In this document: positions 36,490 to 46,120 of the stretch, one piece after another
Position numbering within the stretch: the first letter of the stretch is position 1
Layout of the letters: each line of letters opens with the position of its first letter
Translations under genes and position numbers: made by a program
Origin: Microvirga brassicacearum
GTDB lineage: Bacteria; Pseudomonadota; Alphaproteobacteria; Rhizobiales; Beijerinckiaceae
NCBI RefSeq assembly: GCF_008757455.1
Contig: NZ_VCMV01000012.1
Coordinates: forward strand, 4,082 to 68,081
Direction: 5' to 3'
DNA length: 64,000 bases
The notes under the pieces: model-generated
Told to the model about the DNA's origin: nothing
Databases searched by the model: none
What the model saw: the letters and a program-made list of their open reading frames with translations, nothing else

Positions 36490-37109
36490 ATGGAAATCAA
36501 GTCAGACACTCTTGCCGCGATCGGTAACACGCCTCTGATCAAGCTGCGAGGTGCGTCGGAAACGACGGGCTGCACGATCCTCGGAAAAGCCGAGTTCATG
36601 AATCCCGGTCAATCCGTCAAGGATCGAGCGGCTCTGTTCATCGTTGAAGGTGCCGTGCGACGGGGCCTCCTGCATCCTGGCGGCATCATCGTCGAGGGAG
36701 CGGCCAGGCAATACCGGGATCGATCTTGCGCTGGTGGCCAACGTGCTCGGCTTTCGCACCCTCATCGTCATTCCGGAAACGCAGAGCCAGGAAAAGGACA
36801 TGCTGCGGCTCGCTGAGAGGGTGCGCCGATCGATCACGCACTCCAGGTTCCGGATGAGGAGGCGCTGCCGATCATCTTCGATCTCCTCGAACACGAAGGC
36901 CTGTGCCTCGGAGGCTCGTCGGGAATCAATGTTGCGGGGCCATCCGCCTCGCGAAGCATCTGGGTCCGGGCCACACTAATGTGACCGTCCTGTGCGATTC
37001 GTGATCGCGCTATCAGTCGAAGCTCTTCAATCCGACGTTTCTTCGGGAGCGTAGGCTTCCGACACCGAGATGGCTCGGGAAGCCGCAAACTGACCCAGGC
37101 TTTGTTTAG
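36490..37109 (+). pseudogene. Cysteine synthase (CysK-like), heavily decayed
   Basis: Begins well (MEIKSDTLAAIGNTPLIKLR, PLP-lysine region NPGQSVKDRAA), then shifts frame into GNTGIDLALVANVLGFRTLIVIPETQSQEKDMLRL. A deletion of roughly 130 codons follows, then VPDEEALPIIFDLLEHEGLCLGGSSGINVAGA, another shift and HLGPGHTNVTVLCDS with a stop, and a last piece RYQSKLFNPTFLRERRLPTP. The PLP enzyme would make cysteine from O-acetylserine and sulfide. Its loss beside a sulfonate operon suggests a redundant copy. Confidence 0.8.
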
Positions 37110-37562
37110 TCGCTCCGATGGGAGGTTGAATCTGTGACGTTCAATCGCCCCGATATCGTACGACCGCCTCCTTTGAAATGGCGGCCTAACCCGCAGATCT
37201 GAAACTCTGAAGTTGACATGTCATCCGAGGCGCGGCTCGGGCTGGCGCCGCGGCACGTCGCCCGAGGGTTCTGTGCCCATTCTTCACCAACTTGGGCGTT
37301 TGGGACGAGTCCTGCCGCTCTCACATTATCGCGACGCTTCGGATCGGGAACCGGCAGGAGCCCCGTCTCGAAGCTCCGTGCCTCATTCGTCGCCGAACAG
37401 ATGTGGTGACAACGAACACGGAGTACGTTTCCGCCTTGCGCGTGCCCTTGGTTCAGAATTTCCTTCTTTATGAAAGGCTCCGGGAATATCGTCTGCGGTA
37501 TTCGGCGCGCGCTCGTTCCGTCATCCGTGTGAACCTGTTCCTTATTGTCTGGTCCTTGCCTC
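37110..37562. other. Gap upstream of purU
   Basis: About 450 bases with no recognised gene. Open frames on both strands lack domains and ribosome-binding sites. It probably holds the purU promoter. Confidence 0.4.
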
Positions 37563-38426
37563 ATGATCTCGCAAACATTCGTCCTGACACTGTCCTGTCC
37601 GAATAGGCCGGGCATTGTTGCAGCAGTTGCCACGTATCTGTACGAGTCGGGCTGCAACATCCTCGACGCCCAGCAATTCGACGATGTGCCGACCGATGCT
37701 TTCTTCATGCGGGTGGTTTTCAATCGTCTCGACGGCGCGCGGGCCATCTCGGTCATTATGGAGCGTTTCACGGAGGTCGCGGAACGTTTCGGCATGGATT
37801 GGAGCATCCGGGATCGGGCCGAACGCCGCCGCGTCATGCTCCTCGCGTCGAAGACCGACCATTGCCTGGCCGATCTTCTCTACCGCTGGCGTACGGGAGA
37901 ACTTCATATGGAGGTTTCTGCCATCGTCTCGAACCATCACCGCGACGTTTACGGTCATCTCGATTTCGGGGACATTCCTTTCCATCACCTGCCCGTCACC
38001 AGAAACACGAGACTCCAACAGGAATCAAGGATCTGGAACCTTATCTGCGACACAAACACCGATCTCGTCGTGCTTGCACGCTACATGCAGATCCTGTCCG
38101 ATGGGCTGGCGGCTAAACTCGCCGGCCGCGCGATCAATATCCACCACTCGTTTCTGCCAGGATTCAAAGGGGCAAAGCCCTATCATCAGGCCTTCAATCG
38201 TGGGGTAAAGCTCATCGGTGCTACCGCGCATTATGTCACGTCGGAGCTTGATGAGGGTCCTATTATCGAGCAGGACGTCGAGGTCATCAGCCACCGCGAC
38301 ATGCCCGACGATCTCATCAGGAAAGGGCGCGATATAGAGCGTAGGGTGCTCGCGCGGGCGGTGCGCCATCATCTGGAAGGGCGGGTTATCCTCAACGGAC
38401 ACAAGAGTGTGGTGTTCACAGACTAG
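37563..38426 (+). CDS. purU: Formyltetrahydrofolate deformylase
   Basis: 287-residue hydrolase releasing formate from 10-formyl-tetrahydrofolate. N-terminal ACT domain ([28 protein letters not shown]), then a formyltransferase-like domain with [17 protein letters not shown], the catalytic [20 protein letters not shown] and [19 protein letters not shown]. Start at ATG 37563. Complete. It stands alone between a dead gene and the dif-like site B. Confidence 0.93.
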   Translation: MISQTFVLTLSCPNRPGIVAAVATYLYESGCNILDAQQFDDVPTDAFFMRVVFNRLDGARAISVIMERFTEVAERFGMDWSIRDRAERRRVMLLASKTDHCLADLLYRWRTGELHMEVSAIVSNHHRDVYGHLDFGDIPFHHLPVTRNTRLQQESRIWNLICDTNTDLVVLARYMQILSDGLAAKLAGRAINIHHSFLPGFKGAKPYHQAFNRGVKLIGATAHYVTSELDEGPIIEQDVEVISHRDMPDDLIRKGRDIERRVLARAVRHHLEGRVILNGHKSVVFTD

Positions 38427-38544
38427 AGCGCGCTGATTGTGTGGGTTGGAATGGCGATGCGAGCCCTCGTTACAATTGGCAACCTCGGTGACATGCCGGG
38501 GACCCGACCGCGACGCCAGTTGCTGCATTTGTGATTTATCATTA

Positions 38545-38568
38545 AATCAAATACTTAGGTTCCATAAG
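38545..38568 (+). repeat. Site B: 24-bp repeat, inverted partner of site C
   Basis: These 24 bases (containing atcaaatacttaggttcca) are exactly inverted at 45088-45111. The match ends at ...ttccataa, which is the inner end of one arm of the dif-like site C. Beyond it the two sites differ. It lies 19 bases from the end of the RES toxin gene. Confidence 0.8.
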
Positions 38569-38586
38569 ATAGTTTGGAATTGTTGG

Positions 38587-39336
38587 TTACCTGTGATGAC
38601 TTGCCGCCATGTCTTGGAACCGAGCAAGGCGCGGATCGGATGAGAACTCCGCTGCGGTAAACTCGATTCCTGATCTTGGGTTCTCACAGACTGCCTGAAC
38701 GCCGTGACGTAGTAACCGCATGTGCCAGCTTTGCTGATGCAGCGGAGCAGGGGAGGCAAAAACCCGACACGTCAACCAGGTATACGTCGCCCCGCCTGAC
38801 GGACACCGCACCGATTTCGACCGGATTCCGTCGGCGCCGACGGCGCGTGCAGAGTCCGCAAAATCCTGCGTCGTGGAGTAATCGGCCTTGTGAAACAGCT
38901 CGTGCCGATTTGACTGCGCAATATCAACGAGACGATCCGTCCGCACGTCCACGGCGAACGCGGTGTATTCCGCAAAGCCGTCGGGGAGTGGTGTCTCCGG
39001 CGATTCGGCGAAGAAGAGCATGCGATAGAACGCCATTTCGGCCACGGCCGTAGCGACCGTCGCCGCTGTGTAATAGGCACCCTCACGCTGCCCTGCGCGA
39101 CGAAATCGCGATCCTTGGGTCGGAACATATCTAAAGGGTGTGTAGAGAAGCGGGCTGAGGTGGCGGCATTCTTCCGGAATAGGTGGTTTCGTCCCATCGA
39201 TCAGCTGTTCCAGGCGCGCCTGCTCCTCCAGACCGTCGACCAACGGAATGGTCGAGATCACGTACTGCGACTCCACCATTCGCCAGCAGAGCCCTTCAAA
39301 TGAGAGAAAGTCAGAGGGGAGCGCGACGTGAGTCAA
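38587..39336 (-). CDS. RES-domain toxin
   Basis: Toxin of the RES-Xre family; known members break down NAD+. About 249 residues with the conserved start (CWRMVESQYVISTIPLVDGLEEQ), the RES core (FRYVPTQGSRFRRAGQREGAYYTAATVATAVAEMAFYRMLFF) with the active-site arginines and tyrosine, and a C-terminal WHMRLLRHGVQAV. The start is probably the TTG at 39336, inside the antitoxin gene (26-base overlap); ATG 39279 is an alternative. Downstream partner of the Xre antitoxin in the same operon. Confidence 0.85.
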   Translation of the reverse strand: MTHVALPSDFLSFEGLCWRMVESQYVISTIPLVDGLEEQARLEQLIDGTKPPIPEECRHLSPLLYTPFRYVPTQGSRFRRAGQREGAYYTAATVATAVAEMAFYRMLFFAESPETPLPDGFAEYTAFAVDVRTDRLVDIAQSNRHELFHKADYSTTQDFADSARAVGADGIRSKSVRCPSGGATYTWLTCRVFASPAPLHQQSWHMRLLRHGVQAVCENPRSGIEFTAAEFSSDPRLARFQDMAASHHR

Positions 39337-39691
39337 GGTATTCTATAATCTGGTAGAGGCCGGTGATCCGCTGGATGGCATCGACCGGGCGGGCGTTCAA
39401 CGCCGTATTGAAGCTATTAAGCCAGCGTCCTGCAACCGTCGCATCGCCACCCACGATCGCATCAAGTGAGCGATAGGCGCGTAGGAACAGAATCGCGAGC
39501 TCGAACGACTTACTATCGGGCGCCAGAACGTACGATCCTTTTTTCAAGCGCGAGATGGATGGCTCCGACAATCCAATCGTGGCGCCCAGAACCTTCCCGG
39601 GAAGACCGAGCCTCTCGGCGGCGCGAGAAACGGCCTTGGCGACGATGGCCGCGTCGTGGCTTTGGATGGAAGCTGCTGGCGCTGCAGACAT
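39311..39691 (-). CDS. Xre/MbcA/ParS-type antitoxin (DUF2384)
   Basis: 126 residues, start at 39691 behind AAGGAG. N-terminal helix-turn-helix (LPGKVLGATIGLSEPSISRLKKG) and C-terminal DUF2384 toxin-binding region (FLRAYRSLDAIVGGDATVAGRWLNSFNTALNARPVDAIQ). Binds the RES toxin and probably represses the operon. It is encoded first and overlaps the toxin gene, the usual order. Confidence 0.87.
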   Translation of the reverse strand: MSAAPAASIQSHDAAIVAKAVSRAAERLGLPGKVLGATIGLSEPSISRLKKGSYVLAPDSKSFELAILFLRAYRSLDAIVGGDATVAGRWLNSFNTALNARPVDAIQRITGLYQIIEYLDSRRAPL

Positions 39692-39812
39692 GGCGAATTT
39701 CTCCTTTCTAAGGAAATATAGCATGCCGTAAATTTCTGTAAAGGCTTTTTGCCTTGGTGAATAATCTCCAGCGGCTCGCCCAGCCGCTTGCCATAATGCC
39801 GTCACTCTGCTT

Positions 39813-42800
39813 CTAGAGCTCCGGTCCGCCGCTGTCTCGACGTGGGCCTTTCTTCCGCTTTTCCGGCTTCTTCATGCCAGGTAGTGAGGGCTGTCCGACA
39901 TTTGCTGCTGGTGTCGGACTTGCCAGCCCGGGTTTGGCGCCATCCTTTTCGCTTTCATTCTTCTTCTCTGTGGCGTCGATCCGGATTGCCGTCGAGATTG
40001 TCAGACCTTCAGGCTTCGAGTTTGCAACGGAAGGTGGGTCGATCCGGACATACCCCTTTTCAGTGGACGGAGCTTTTTTGGTCTCCTCCCTTCGTGTCAC
40101 CACGACGGTGGGAATCACCGTTATGGGATAGATCGGCAATGCGTTAATCGTGACGCTAGGCTTTGCCTCTGGCTCTTTCACAGCCGGCTTGCCGCTCCCC
40201 GTAGAACCAGGCTTCGAGATCGGTTTTTGCTCGAGAACGACCTTTTCGTTTGTCACAGGTTTGGAAACTGGTGCGACAGGCGATGAGGCCTTGGCATTCT
40301 GATTGCCGCCAGGGGAGGGCTCAGTCGTCGGTTTGGAAGGAGCGGGGACCACAGCAGGCTTTTCCGTGGGCTGGTTAGGACGCGGGGCTGAGGGAACCGG
40401 CTGTTTGACCGAACCTGGTGCGACGGAAGGTTGGGCTGCTACCACAGACTTTGCGGGTTGGTTTGGAGCAGCTGCCGCGGCCGGTGGTGTGGCGGGGAGA
40501 GGCCTCGCATTCGTGGTCGTCGGACCAAGCGTGGTCGCGGGACGGCCGGCAAATGATGGAGCTGCCGCGGCCGTCGAAGGCTTGCTGGCTGGTGCAGGTT
40601 TCGTCGGCGCAAACGCTGGGTCTCTGACCCGCGGCGCGGGTTTCGGAAACGGCTCAAACCGGAATCGCGCCCGCGTCCCTCGCTCGGGGGCAGGAGGCGC
40701 CTGGACCTTTGCTTCTGCAGGCTTCTCAACGGGCGTTGACGATGCCGGAACCGACGAGTCCATTTGGACGCCGACTGGAGCGATCACAGACGGGGAGGGT
40801 GATGGAATACTTTCACCGGATGGTTCCTGTTTACCAGCGGCACGATTTTCCTTTTCCAACTCCTTCATCTTGAGTTCGACAGCCTTGATAATCTCGGGCT
40901 TCGCTTTATCGATGTAGACATTGAGAGAAGCCTGGACGCGCTCCATCCGCTCCTCCTTTAGTTTTTTCACCTCTTCTGGATCGAAGTCGTAGAGTTTGAG
41001 ATCGACATAGCCGGGCTGGCGAGGGTCGAGTGGGTGCTGCTTCGGATTTTTTATGAAATGATCCATCCGGTCCATCAGAGTATAGAGATGGTGCTGCACC
41101 TTCCGGACCTCTGCTCCCCACTGACCATCCAGCGTCAAAGCACTTTTGAGAACAATCGATACAAATTCACTCGCCTCGATGGCCTCTTCCCCTAATGGCA
41201 GTGTCGCACCGTTGGTGGCGTTGGCGACCGGGTTTTTCCGCGGCCGCCCTCTCTTCTTCTTTCCTTGCTCAGTCATCGCATCATAGACGATCAGCTTGGC
41301 TCTCGATGTGGTGCGATCGACGACAACGCGAGTGAGGTCCTGAAGCAGTTCAGCCCTGGCGACGCGCTTGGCGTATCCAGTCGCTAGTTCTCTAATGCGT
41401 TTAATTTCCTTGGAAGCAACTTCCTTATGGGGATTTCCCTTTAACAGAAGGGCTTGCGCCTTCGCTGCTTTTTTCGTGACCTTACTCTCGAGCGCGAGCG
41501 TGCGTTTAGCGCTCACACGGATCATCTCGTCCCTGACGTTGTCCCACTGCCGACGGGCCAGGACGACGCCCTCGTCGGTCAGCTCCCCCTTCCGCTCCTT
41601 GTTGAAGGTCTTGGACGGGATATGCTTCAGGGGATCGATTTGGATGCCCATCTCCTTGTAGGTTCGGCGGTCGTACCTCTTCTCGAGGCCGACATCCTCC
41701 ATCACCTTGTTGGAGACCTGCTCCCAATGAGCGCGGAGCTTGGAAATCCAATCCTTTCCACTAGCCTCTCGAGATTTGTTCTGAGCATAGGGATTTGTAA
41801 CGCGCCGAGTGTAATTTTTGTAAATTGTCTCTTCGCGAATCGCGAAGTCCCAGACTTGCGCTCCGTTGGGAGCCGTAGGATCTTTCATTTTCGCGCAAGG
41901 TCTATCGTAATAGACAATATGAACGTGGAAATTTCGCTTGTCGTTGTTTTTGTCCGGCGCGTGGATAACCGCCCAGAAGGGGAGGTCGTTCTCGGTCAGC
42001 TTATCCGTAAAATTGCGAACGATCCGGATACGATCTTCCGCTTCCAACTCAAAGGGCAACTCCGCGATAATTCGAGTTTGAACGCGTCCGCCGCGGCCAG
42101 GTTCGATATCAATGGGTATTTCTGAATTTAAATTCGAAGCCCACTTGTAGATCTCAAAGGCCTTTTTTGTTGGCACCATCGTGAGGACGATATCTTCAGC
42201 AGGATCGCCCGCCTTCTTATCGGCGAGCTTCGATCGAAGAGATTGAGGAGCCAACTCGATGTTGGAGAGCACGAGATCCCACCACCGCGGGTGTTCCCGC
42301 AGGGGCAGGGTGATTTTGTCGCCCCTGGGATCCTGTTCGAGCTTTTCAACCTCGTTCCAAAAATGATGACGCTCCTGAAGTGTTTCACCAATGGTGCCAA
42401 AGGAAGCATATTCAAGTGCACCTATCTCGCCGTCCGAGAGATTCTTCAGACGGACGCGTTCGACAGCTCCCAGGCGCTCAAGATAATCCTGCTGATCGTT
42501 TGAGCTCCGATTGGCTGTGGCTTGCTCCATTTCCTCAAAAGGGTTCTTTGATTTTTTGAGTTTTTCCGCGACGCCCTCGCGCTCGATATAGAGCAGATGA
42601 TCGGTTGCTTTGGAGTTGGAATATTTTCGGCCGCCATGAAATTCCCGGATGAGTTGCTGGATCGGAGATGTTTTGGATTGAAAGCTATGAGAGAAGTGGA
42701 ACGAGGTTGCCCCGTCGGCCGATTTGGGCCGAGAACTCGTTTTGGTGAGGTCGCCGAACCGAACGCTCGGATTATGGTACCCGGAGGCAACCGCCTGGTG

Positions 42801-43052
42801 GATCATATTTGAGTATATTGAACCGATGCTGGACTTCAGTGCCAACCGAACATTCGCTCCTGATCCATTAGACGCAGGCAGAGAAATGCCAGAACTGCTC
42901 ACACCCAGTCCACCCAGTGTGTAGGATCGAGGATTAGGCGCGAGGCTCTTAAATGATAATTTGGGATTTTGAGTGGTTGCCCGACTGATCGAGCGTGAGA
43001 GGTGCTCGAGTGAATTAAGGGCAATGTGCGCAGCGGTAACACGAGCGGCCAT
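39813..43052 (-). CDS. MobA/MobL-type relaxase, very long
   Basis: 1079 residues. The relaxase core (about residues 290-480) has ELPFELEAEDRIRIVRNF and the histidine motif RNFHVHIVYYDRP (His ~376 and ~378) of MobA/MobL (MOBQ) proteins that nick oriT. It is preceded by about 290 residues unlike the usual family start, where the catalytic tyrosine normally lies very near the N-terminus; a tyrosine in DHLLYIEREG (~150) may serve. After the core come a basic helical region, an AT-hook (KKRGRPRKN, ~599-605), a charged coiled-coil and a ~300-residue Pro/Ala/Lys-rich tail. ATG 43052; an inverted repeat lies just upstream. No coupling protein or type IV secretion gene is in the window. Confidence 0.82.
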   Translation of the reverse strand: MAARVTAAHIALNSLEHLSRSISRATTQNPKLSFKSLAPNPRSYTLGGLGVSSSGISLPASNGSGANVRLALKSSIGSIYSNMIHQAVASGYHNPSVRFGDLTKTSSRPKSADGATSFHFSHSFQSKTSPIQQLIREFHGGRKYSNSKATDHLLYIEREGVAEKLKKSKNPFEEMEQATANRSSNDQQDYLERLGAVERVRLKNLSDGEIGALEYASFGTIGETLQERHHFWNEVEKLEQDPRGDKITLPLREHPRWWDLVLSNIELAPQSLRSKLADKKAGDPAEDIVLTMVPTKKAFEIYKWASNLNSEIPIDIEPGRGGRVQTRIIAELPFELEAEDRIRIVRNFTDKLTENDLPFWAVIHAPDKNNDKRNFHVHIVYYDRPCAKMKDPTAPNGAQVWDFAIREETIYKNYTRRVTNPYAQNKSREASGKDWISKLRAHWEQVSNKVMEDVGLEKRYDRRTYKEMGIQIDPLKHIPSKTFNKERKGELTDEGVVLARRQWDNVRDEMIRVSAKRTLALESKVTKKAAKAQALLLKGNPHKEVASKEIKRIRELATGYAKRVARAELLQDLTRVVVDRTTSRAKLIVYDAMTEQGKKKRGRPRKNPVANATNGATLPLGEEAIEASEFVSIVLKSALTLDGQWGAEVRKVQHHLYTLMDRMDHFIKNPKQHPLDPRQPGYVDLKLYDFDPEEVKKLKEERMERVQASLNVYIDKAKPEIIKAVELKMKELEKENRAAGKQEPSGESIPSPSPSVIAPVGVQMDSSVPASSTPVEKPAEAKVQAPPAPERGTRARFRFEPFPKPAPRVRDPAFAPTKPAPASKPSTAAAAPSFAGRPATTLGPTTTNARPLPATPPAAAAAPNQPAKSVVAAQPSVAPGSVKQPVPSAPRPNQPTEKPAVVPAPSKPTTEPSPGGNQNAKASSPVAPVSKPVTNEKVVLEQKPISKPGSTGSGKPAVKEPEAKPSVTINALPIYPITVIPTVVVTRREETKKAPSTEKGYVRIDPPSVANSKPEGLTISTAIRIDATEKKNESEKDGAKPGLASPTPAANVGQPSLPGMKKPEKRKKGPRRDSGGPEL

Positions 43053-43070
43053 GAAATGACTTGAATTATG

Positions 43071-43092
43071 AGAAATCGGAAATTCGATTTCT
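43071..43092. repeat. Inverted repeat upstream of relaxase (oriT candidate)
   Basis: agaaatcg, 6-base spacer, cgatttct: a perfect 8-base inverted repeat 19 bases before the relaxase start, in an A+T-rich stretch. oriT sites are commonly found here, but I see no clear known nic sequence. Confidence 0.35.
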
Positions 43093-43220
43093 ATTATTTT
43101 ATCAGGTCAATCGTAAGAGGGCTAGGCCGCCCCAATATCCCGGCTTGAATTAACCCTCGTTAAGTGTCGTTGTAAGTAGAGAGGGGTAGCGGGAATTTGC
43201 CTTTGCTGTTTGCTACCGAG

Positions 43221-43640
43221 ATGTCTGTTCGGGAGCGCCTCGTTGCGGCAGGCTTCACTCGCATCGGACATGGGTTTTGCGATGCTTCCAGGTCAGGCGG
43301 AGGTTAAACCCGGTATCTACGCTTTCTTCGAGGGGGACAATCTCTGCTATGTCGGAGCGACACTGCGTGGCATCGCTAGCCGGATGCGTCACTACCGACG
43401 GAACCAGGCGAACCCGGGATCGATCGAGCCGGCCCGCCGATGGTCAACTAGCTGAACGCCTCGGATTTGGAGCGCAGGTCGACGTTTATGTCCTCATCCC
43501 GAAATCTTATATTGGCGCGGTCTTCCGTCGATTTGATAGCGGGTCTTGAAGAGGGCCTCATCCGTCACATCCAGCCCAAATGGAACCTAGGGGGCGCTTC
43601 ATTGAAGGGTCGAAGCACAGTGGATCTCGCTGATCGCTGA
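43221..43640 (+). pseudogene. GIY-YIG nuclease gene with several frameshifts
   Basis: Successive frames give MSVRERLVAAGFTRIG, PGIYAFFEGDNLCYVGATLRGIASRMRHYRR, then VDVYVLIPKS, and GLEEGLIRHIQPKWNLGG. This is the order of small GIY-YIG endonuclease-like proteins. At least three shifts break the frame before the stop at 43640. Confidence 0.65.
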
Positions 43641-44212
43641 GCGTGCCGTCGATTCATGCCCATTAGGCGGCTATCGAATATCCGAATGCAGGCTCAGGAT
43701 GGTTCGGTGGATGTGCCGACGTTCCATAGCGACGTCTCTAAAAGTGCAAATGAGGCTCGGCTAGTCCGTCTATTTGACGGGTAACGGCGTTAGCAGAACG
43801 CAGCTCCTATGGCGACCTTGGATGGTCGTTCTGGTCAGGGTCGGGACTCGCAGGAGGCCCTACTTAAGGCGGAGAAATTCGAGTGCAGCGGCACATAATT
43901 AAGTCCCATATTACGGTTGCCTGGCGAAGGCCGGACGACCTCGTGATCATCGACGAAGGTCGCCAGGGACCGACGAATTTCCATGCCGTATTTTCTGACC
44001 AGCTTGTCTTCAACAGCCTGATTGATCCGGTAACAGACCAACATCGTGCAGGATGCCGAAGGGCGTCCGAAACCCTGCAGAAGCCATCCGAAACAGTCGT
44101 TGAGGCCCACGAAGGCGGGGGCGTCACCCATGATCTGAGCAGGCAGGGAAAGGGTGTCTGGAAGAGGTAGCAAGGGGTGTGTCGAAGACCGAAATAAGGT
44201 TCAAGGAACCTA

Positions 44213-44251
44213 GCAGTTTTTGTGTTGTCCGGAGGGACCCACAAAAACTGC
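44213..44251. repeat. Long hairpin, origin candidate
   Basis: gcagtttttgtg and its perfect inverse cacaaaaactgc (12 bp) enclose 15 bases that themselves pair (gtcc/ggac). The hairpin sits 40 bases before the two direct repeats and is followed by an A+T-rich stretch (attttattatc). Confidence 0.6.
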
Positions 44252-44290
44252 GGTATTGAGCCTATTTTATTATCGGGAATCTCCTGAAGT

Positions 44291-44342
44291 CCGGAGTGGT
44301 TGTATCATAACGGGCAATAAGCCCGGAGTGGTTGTATCATAA
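44291..44342 (+). repeat. Two iteron-like direct repeats
   Basis: ccggagtggttgtatcataa occurs at 44291-44310 and 44323-44342, one repeat every 32 bases. Two copies are few for a plasmid iteron array, and too few for CRISPR. Confidence 0.6.
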
Positions 44343-45070
44343 CAGGGCTTCAGGGTTCTTGATGGGGCGTTCTTATCGGGAGGTTTTGGGGTCTGGATGG
44401 GCCTCGGTCGGGCATCCTTTGACCCGTTCTTTCCGGGGCTTCTGTCTGGCTCCGTGAGGTCGTCAGATCCGGGCATGGAGCTCCGTTCTCACCGGGATCC
44501 ACTTTGGGCAGTTCTCTGGGCTCCCGTAGCAGCTGCCGTTCTTTTCTGGGGCCGTCTTAAAGGGCAGGGCCGTCCAGCTGCCCTCGCCTGGGGTTTCAAG
44601 CGATCGGCAAAATAAGGGCCGGCTGGCTCAAACCCCTTATTCTCTAGGGCTTTGCGCGTTGTTTCTGGGGCTGTGACGGGCCTCTCGAGGCGAGCCGAGG
44701 GATTGGCGCCGTCGTGTTCTCCATGGGACTCTCGGGTCCTCTCTGGGGCTTCTCAACCTGGCTTGGCTGCCTTCGCCGGCCGATCGCCTCGATGCGAGCG
44801 TGTCCGGGCGGTGGGGCAGCAGCACTTTTCCCGTCTCAGCGGCCTGGGACGCCCTTGCTTAGGTTCGTGGAGGATTGCGCCTGAAATCCCCCTAAGGGCA
44901 CTCCACGGTCTTCCTAGGGAGCTTTCATAACGACGTTGCGATTGCGGAGCAGCGCCAGGTTCCTCTGGAGCCTTTCTAGGACCCATTTCTCTCGGGATGA
45001 GGCGCTCTCAGGCCTGCTTCTCGCTTCGCCGCGTCGGAGGGCCGGCCAGGCGCTTCCTACGGCCAAGTTA

Positions 45071-45111
45071 GATTCGCATAATATGAATTATGGAACCTAA
45101 GTATTTGATTT
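45071..45111 (-). repeat. Site C: dif-like XerC/XerD site with 24-bp tail
   Basis: Reads gattcgcataa (45071-45081, XerC-like arm), tatgaa (central six bases) and ttatggaacct (45088-45098, XerD-like arm). The ttcgcataatat...attatg core agrees well with chromosomal and plasmid dif sites as I remember them. From 45088 to 45111 it is the exact inverse of site B. Confidence 0.65.
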
Positions 45112-46120
45112 CATTGATATTTTTGGCATTGACAGACTCAACAAGCGGTTTGCATTTCAATTCGCCGACCGGGGCGATTTATCGTGCCGCGATTCTCGTG
45201 AAACGTCGGCGAGATCAATAGCTTGGCAATTCGCAAGTGCAATTTGCGTGGCGCCAACAAAACACTCCTGGCCCGATCGACCGCAAATCTGAGGCACATC
45301 TAACTTTCACCGGTGCTGCGAAACTGTGCCATTTTCTCGGCACCTGTTATTGCCGCAACCAATCAGGTGCCAATAATTGTGTGAACTTCTAGTCATAACA
45401 AATAACACACGTCCTGCAATTTCTCCGGCTGCGTTCATTGACAGTGCTCTCCCGGCCATTCGTCGGCGATCAACTCGACCTCTGAAAGAGTGCTGCAGAC
45501 CCGGTGCAAAATTTCAGCCCGGATAATCAGCAGTATTCTGCCTGTCCTCATCGGATGATGAGCGGGACGTTCCGGGCAAGCGGCAAGTGCGATTTTCTCG
45601 TCCAGACGGACCTATCATTTCGTTGCCGCGCGACTGCCGCAGGCGGAGGACCGAGAAGCTTGAATTCGGAAGCGAGTGGCTCCGACGGGGAGAACTCACG
45701 CGCCCGAACATTTCGGTAAAAGCAACGACGGGCGCGGATGAACGGGCGGTCATTGGCCACCGCCCGCCCTAGTGCCGAGCAGACACTTCCCACCGGTCTC
45801 GCAGACGTCGTTTCGCCGCCCGGCGGGGTCGATCACGATAGGATGTCGGCGGGATGTTGCGTCATGGCGAAACAGAGGGTGCCCCGACAGGCCTTGATCC
45901 GGATCAAACGAGGATCTGTGGCACGACGGCGATCCTCGAAAGTGTAGATCAACCGAGCGCAACCAAAAAACCGTGCTTTCTGAAATTTTCTGCGAATAAT
46001 CTTTCGGCTATTGGCACATAGCCGTCCGATCCGATAAAATGTCTTTTCCAACAGTTAGAGCAGCGACGATCCTGCAATCTAAGTTGGTCTTTTTCGGCGA
46101 CATTTGTTTAGGAACTCGCG
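45112..46120. other. 1-kb gap before the AT-hook protein gene
   Basis: Lower G+C than the surroundings and no convincing gene. A hairpin lies at 45339-45371 (ggcacctg.../...caggtgcc with an inner attg/caat). Frames around 45504-45793 have no recognisable domain. Confidence 0.45.

Larger units (their letters stand above)
43641..45087. other. 1.4-kb non-coding, structured region
   Basis: No convincing gene. Frames at 43835-44173 and 43864-44244 (minus) have no domains. It contains a strong hairpin (44213-44251), two direct repeats (44291-44342) and, at 44590-44641, two mutually exclusive stems: ggggttt with aaacccc, and aataaggg with cccttatt. 44350-45060 is G+C-rich with no open reading frame of note. 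It looks like a replication or transfer origin or an RNA-producing region. Confidence 0.5.

Noticed and set aside
37106..37837. Minus-strand frame overlapping the purU start
   Set aside because: Overlaps the well-supported purU ACT domain; no domain of its own.
43835..44244. Minus-strand frames before the hairpin region
   Set aside because: Two overlapping frames with no domains; they may be remnants but cannot be supported.
44291..44342. CRISPR array
   Set aside because: Only two repeats with a 12-base spacer and no cas genes; better seen as iteron-like.
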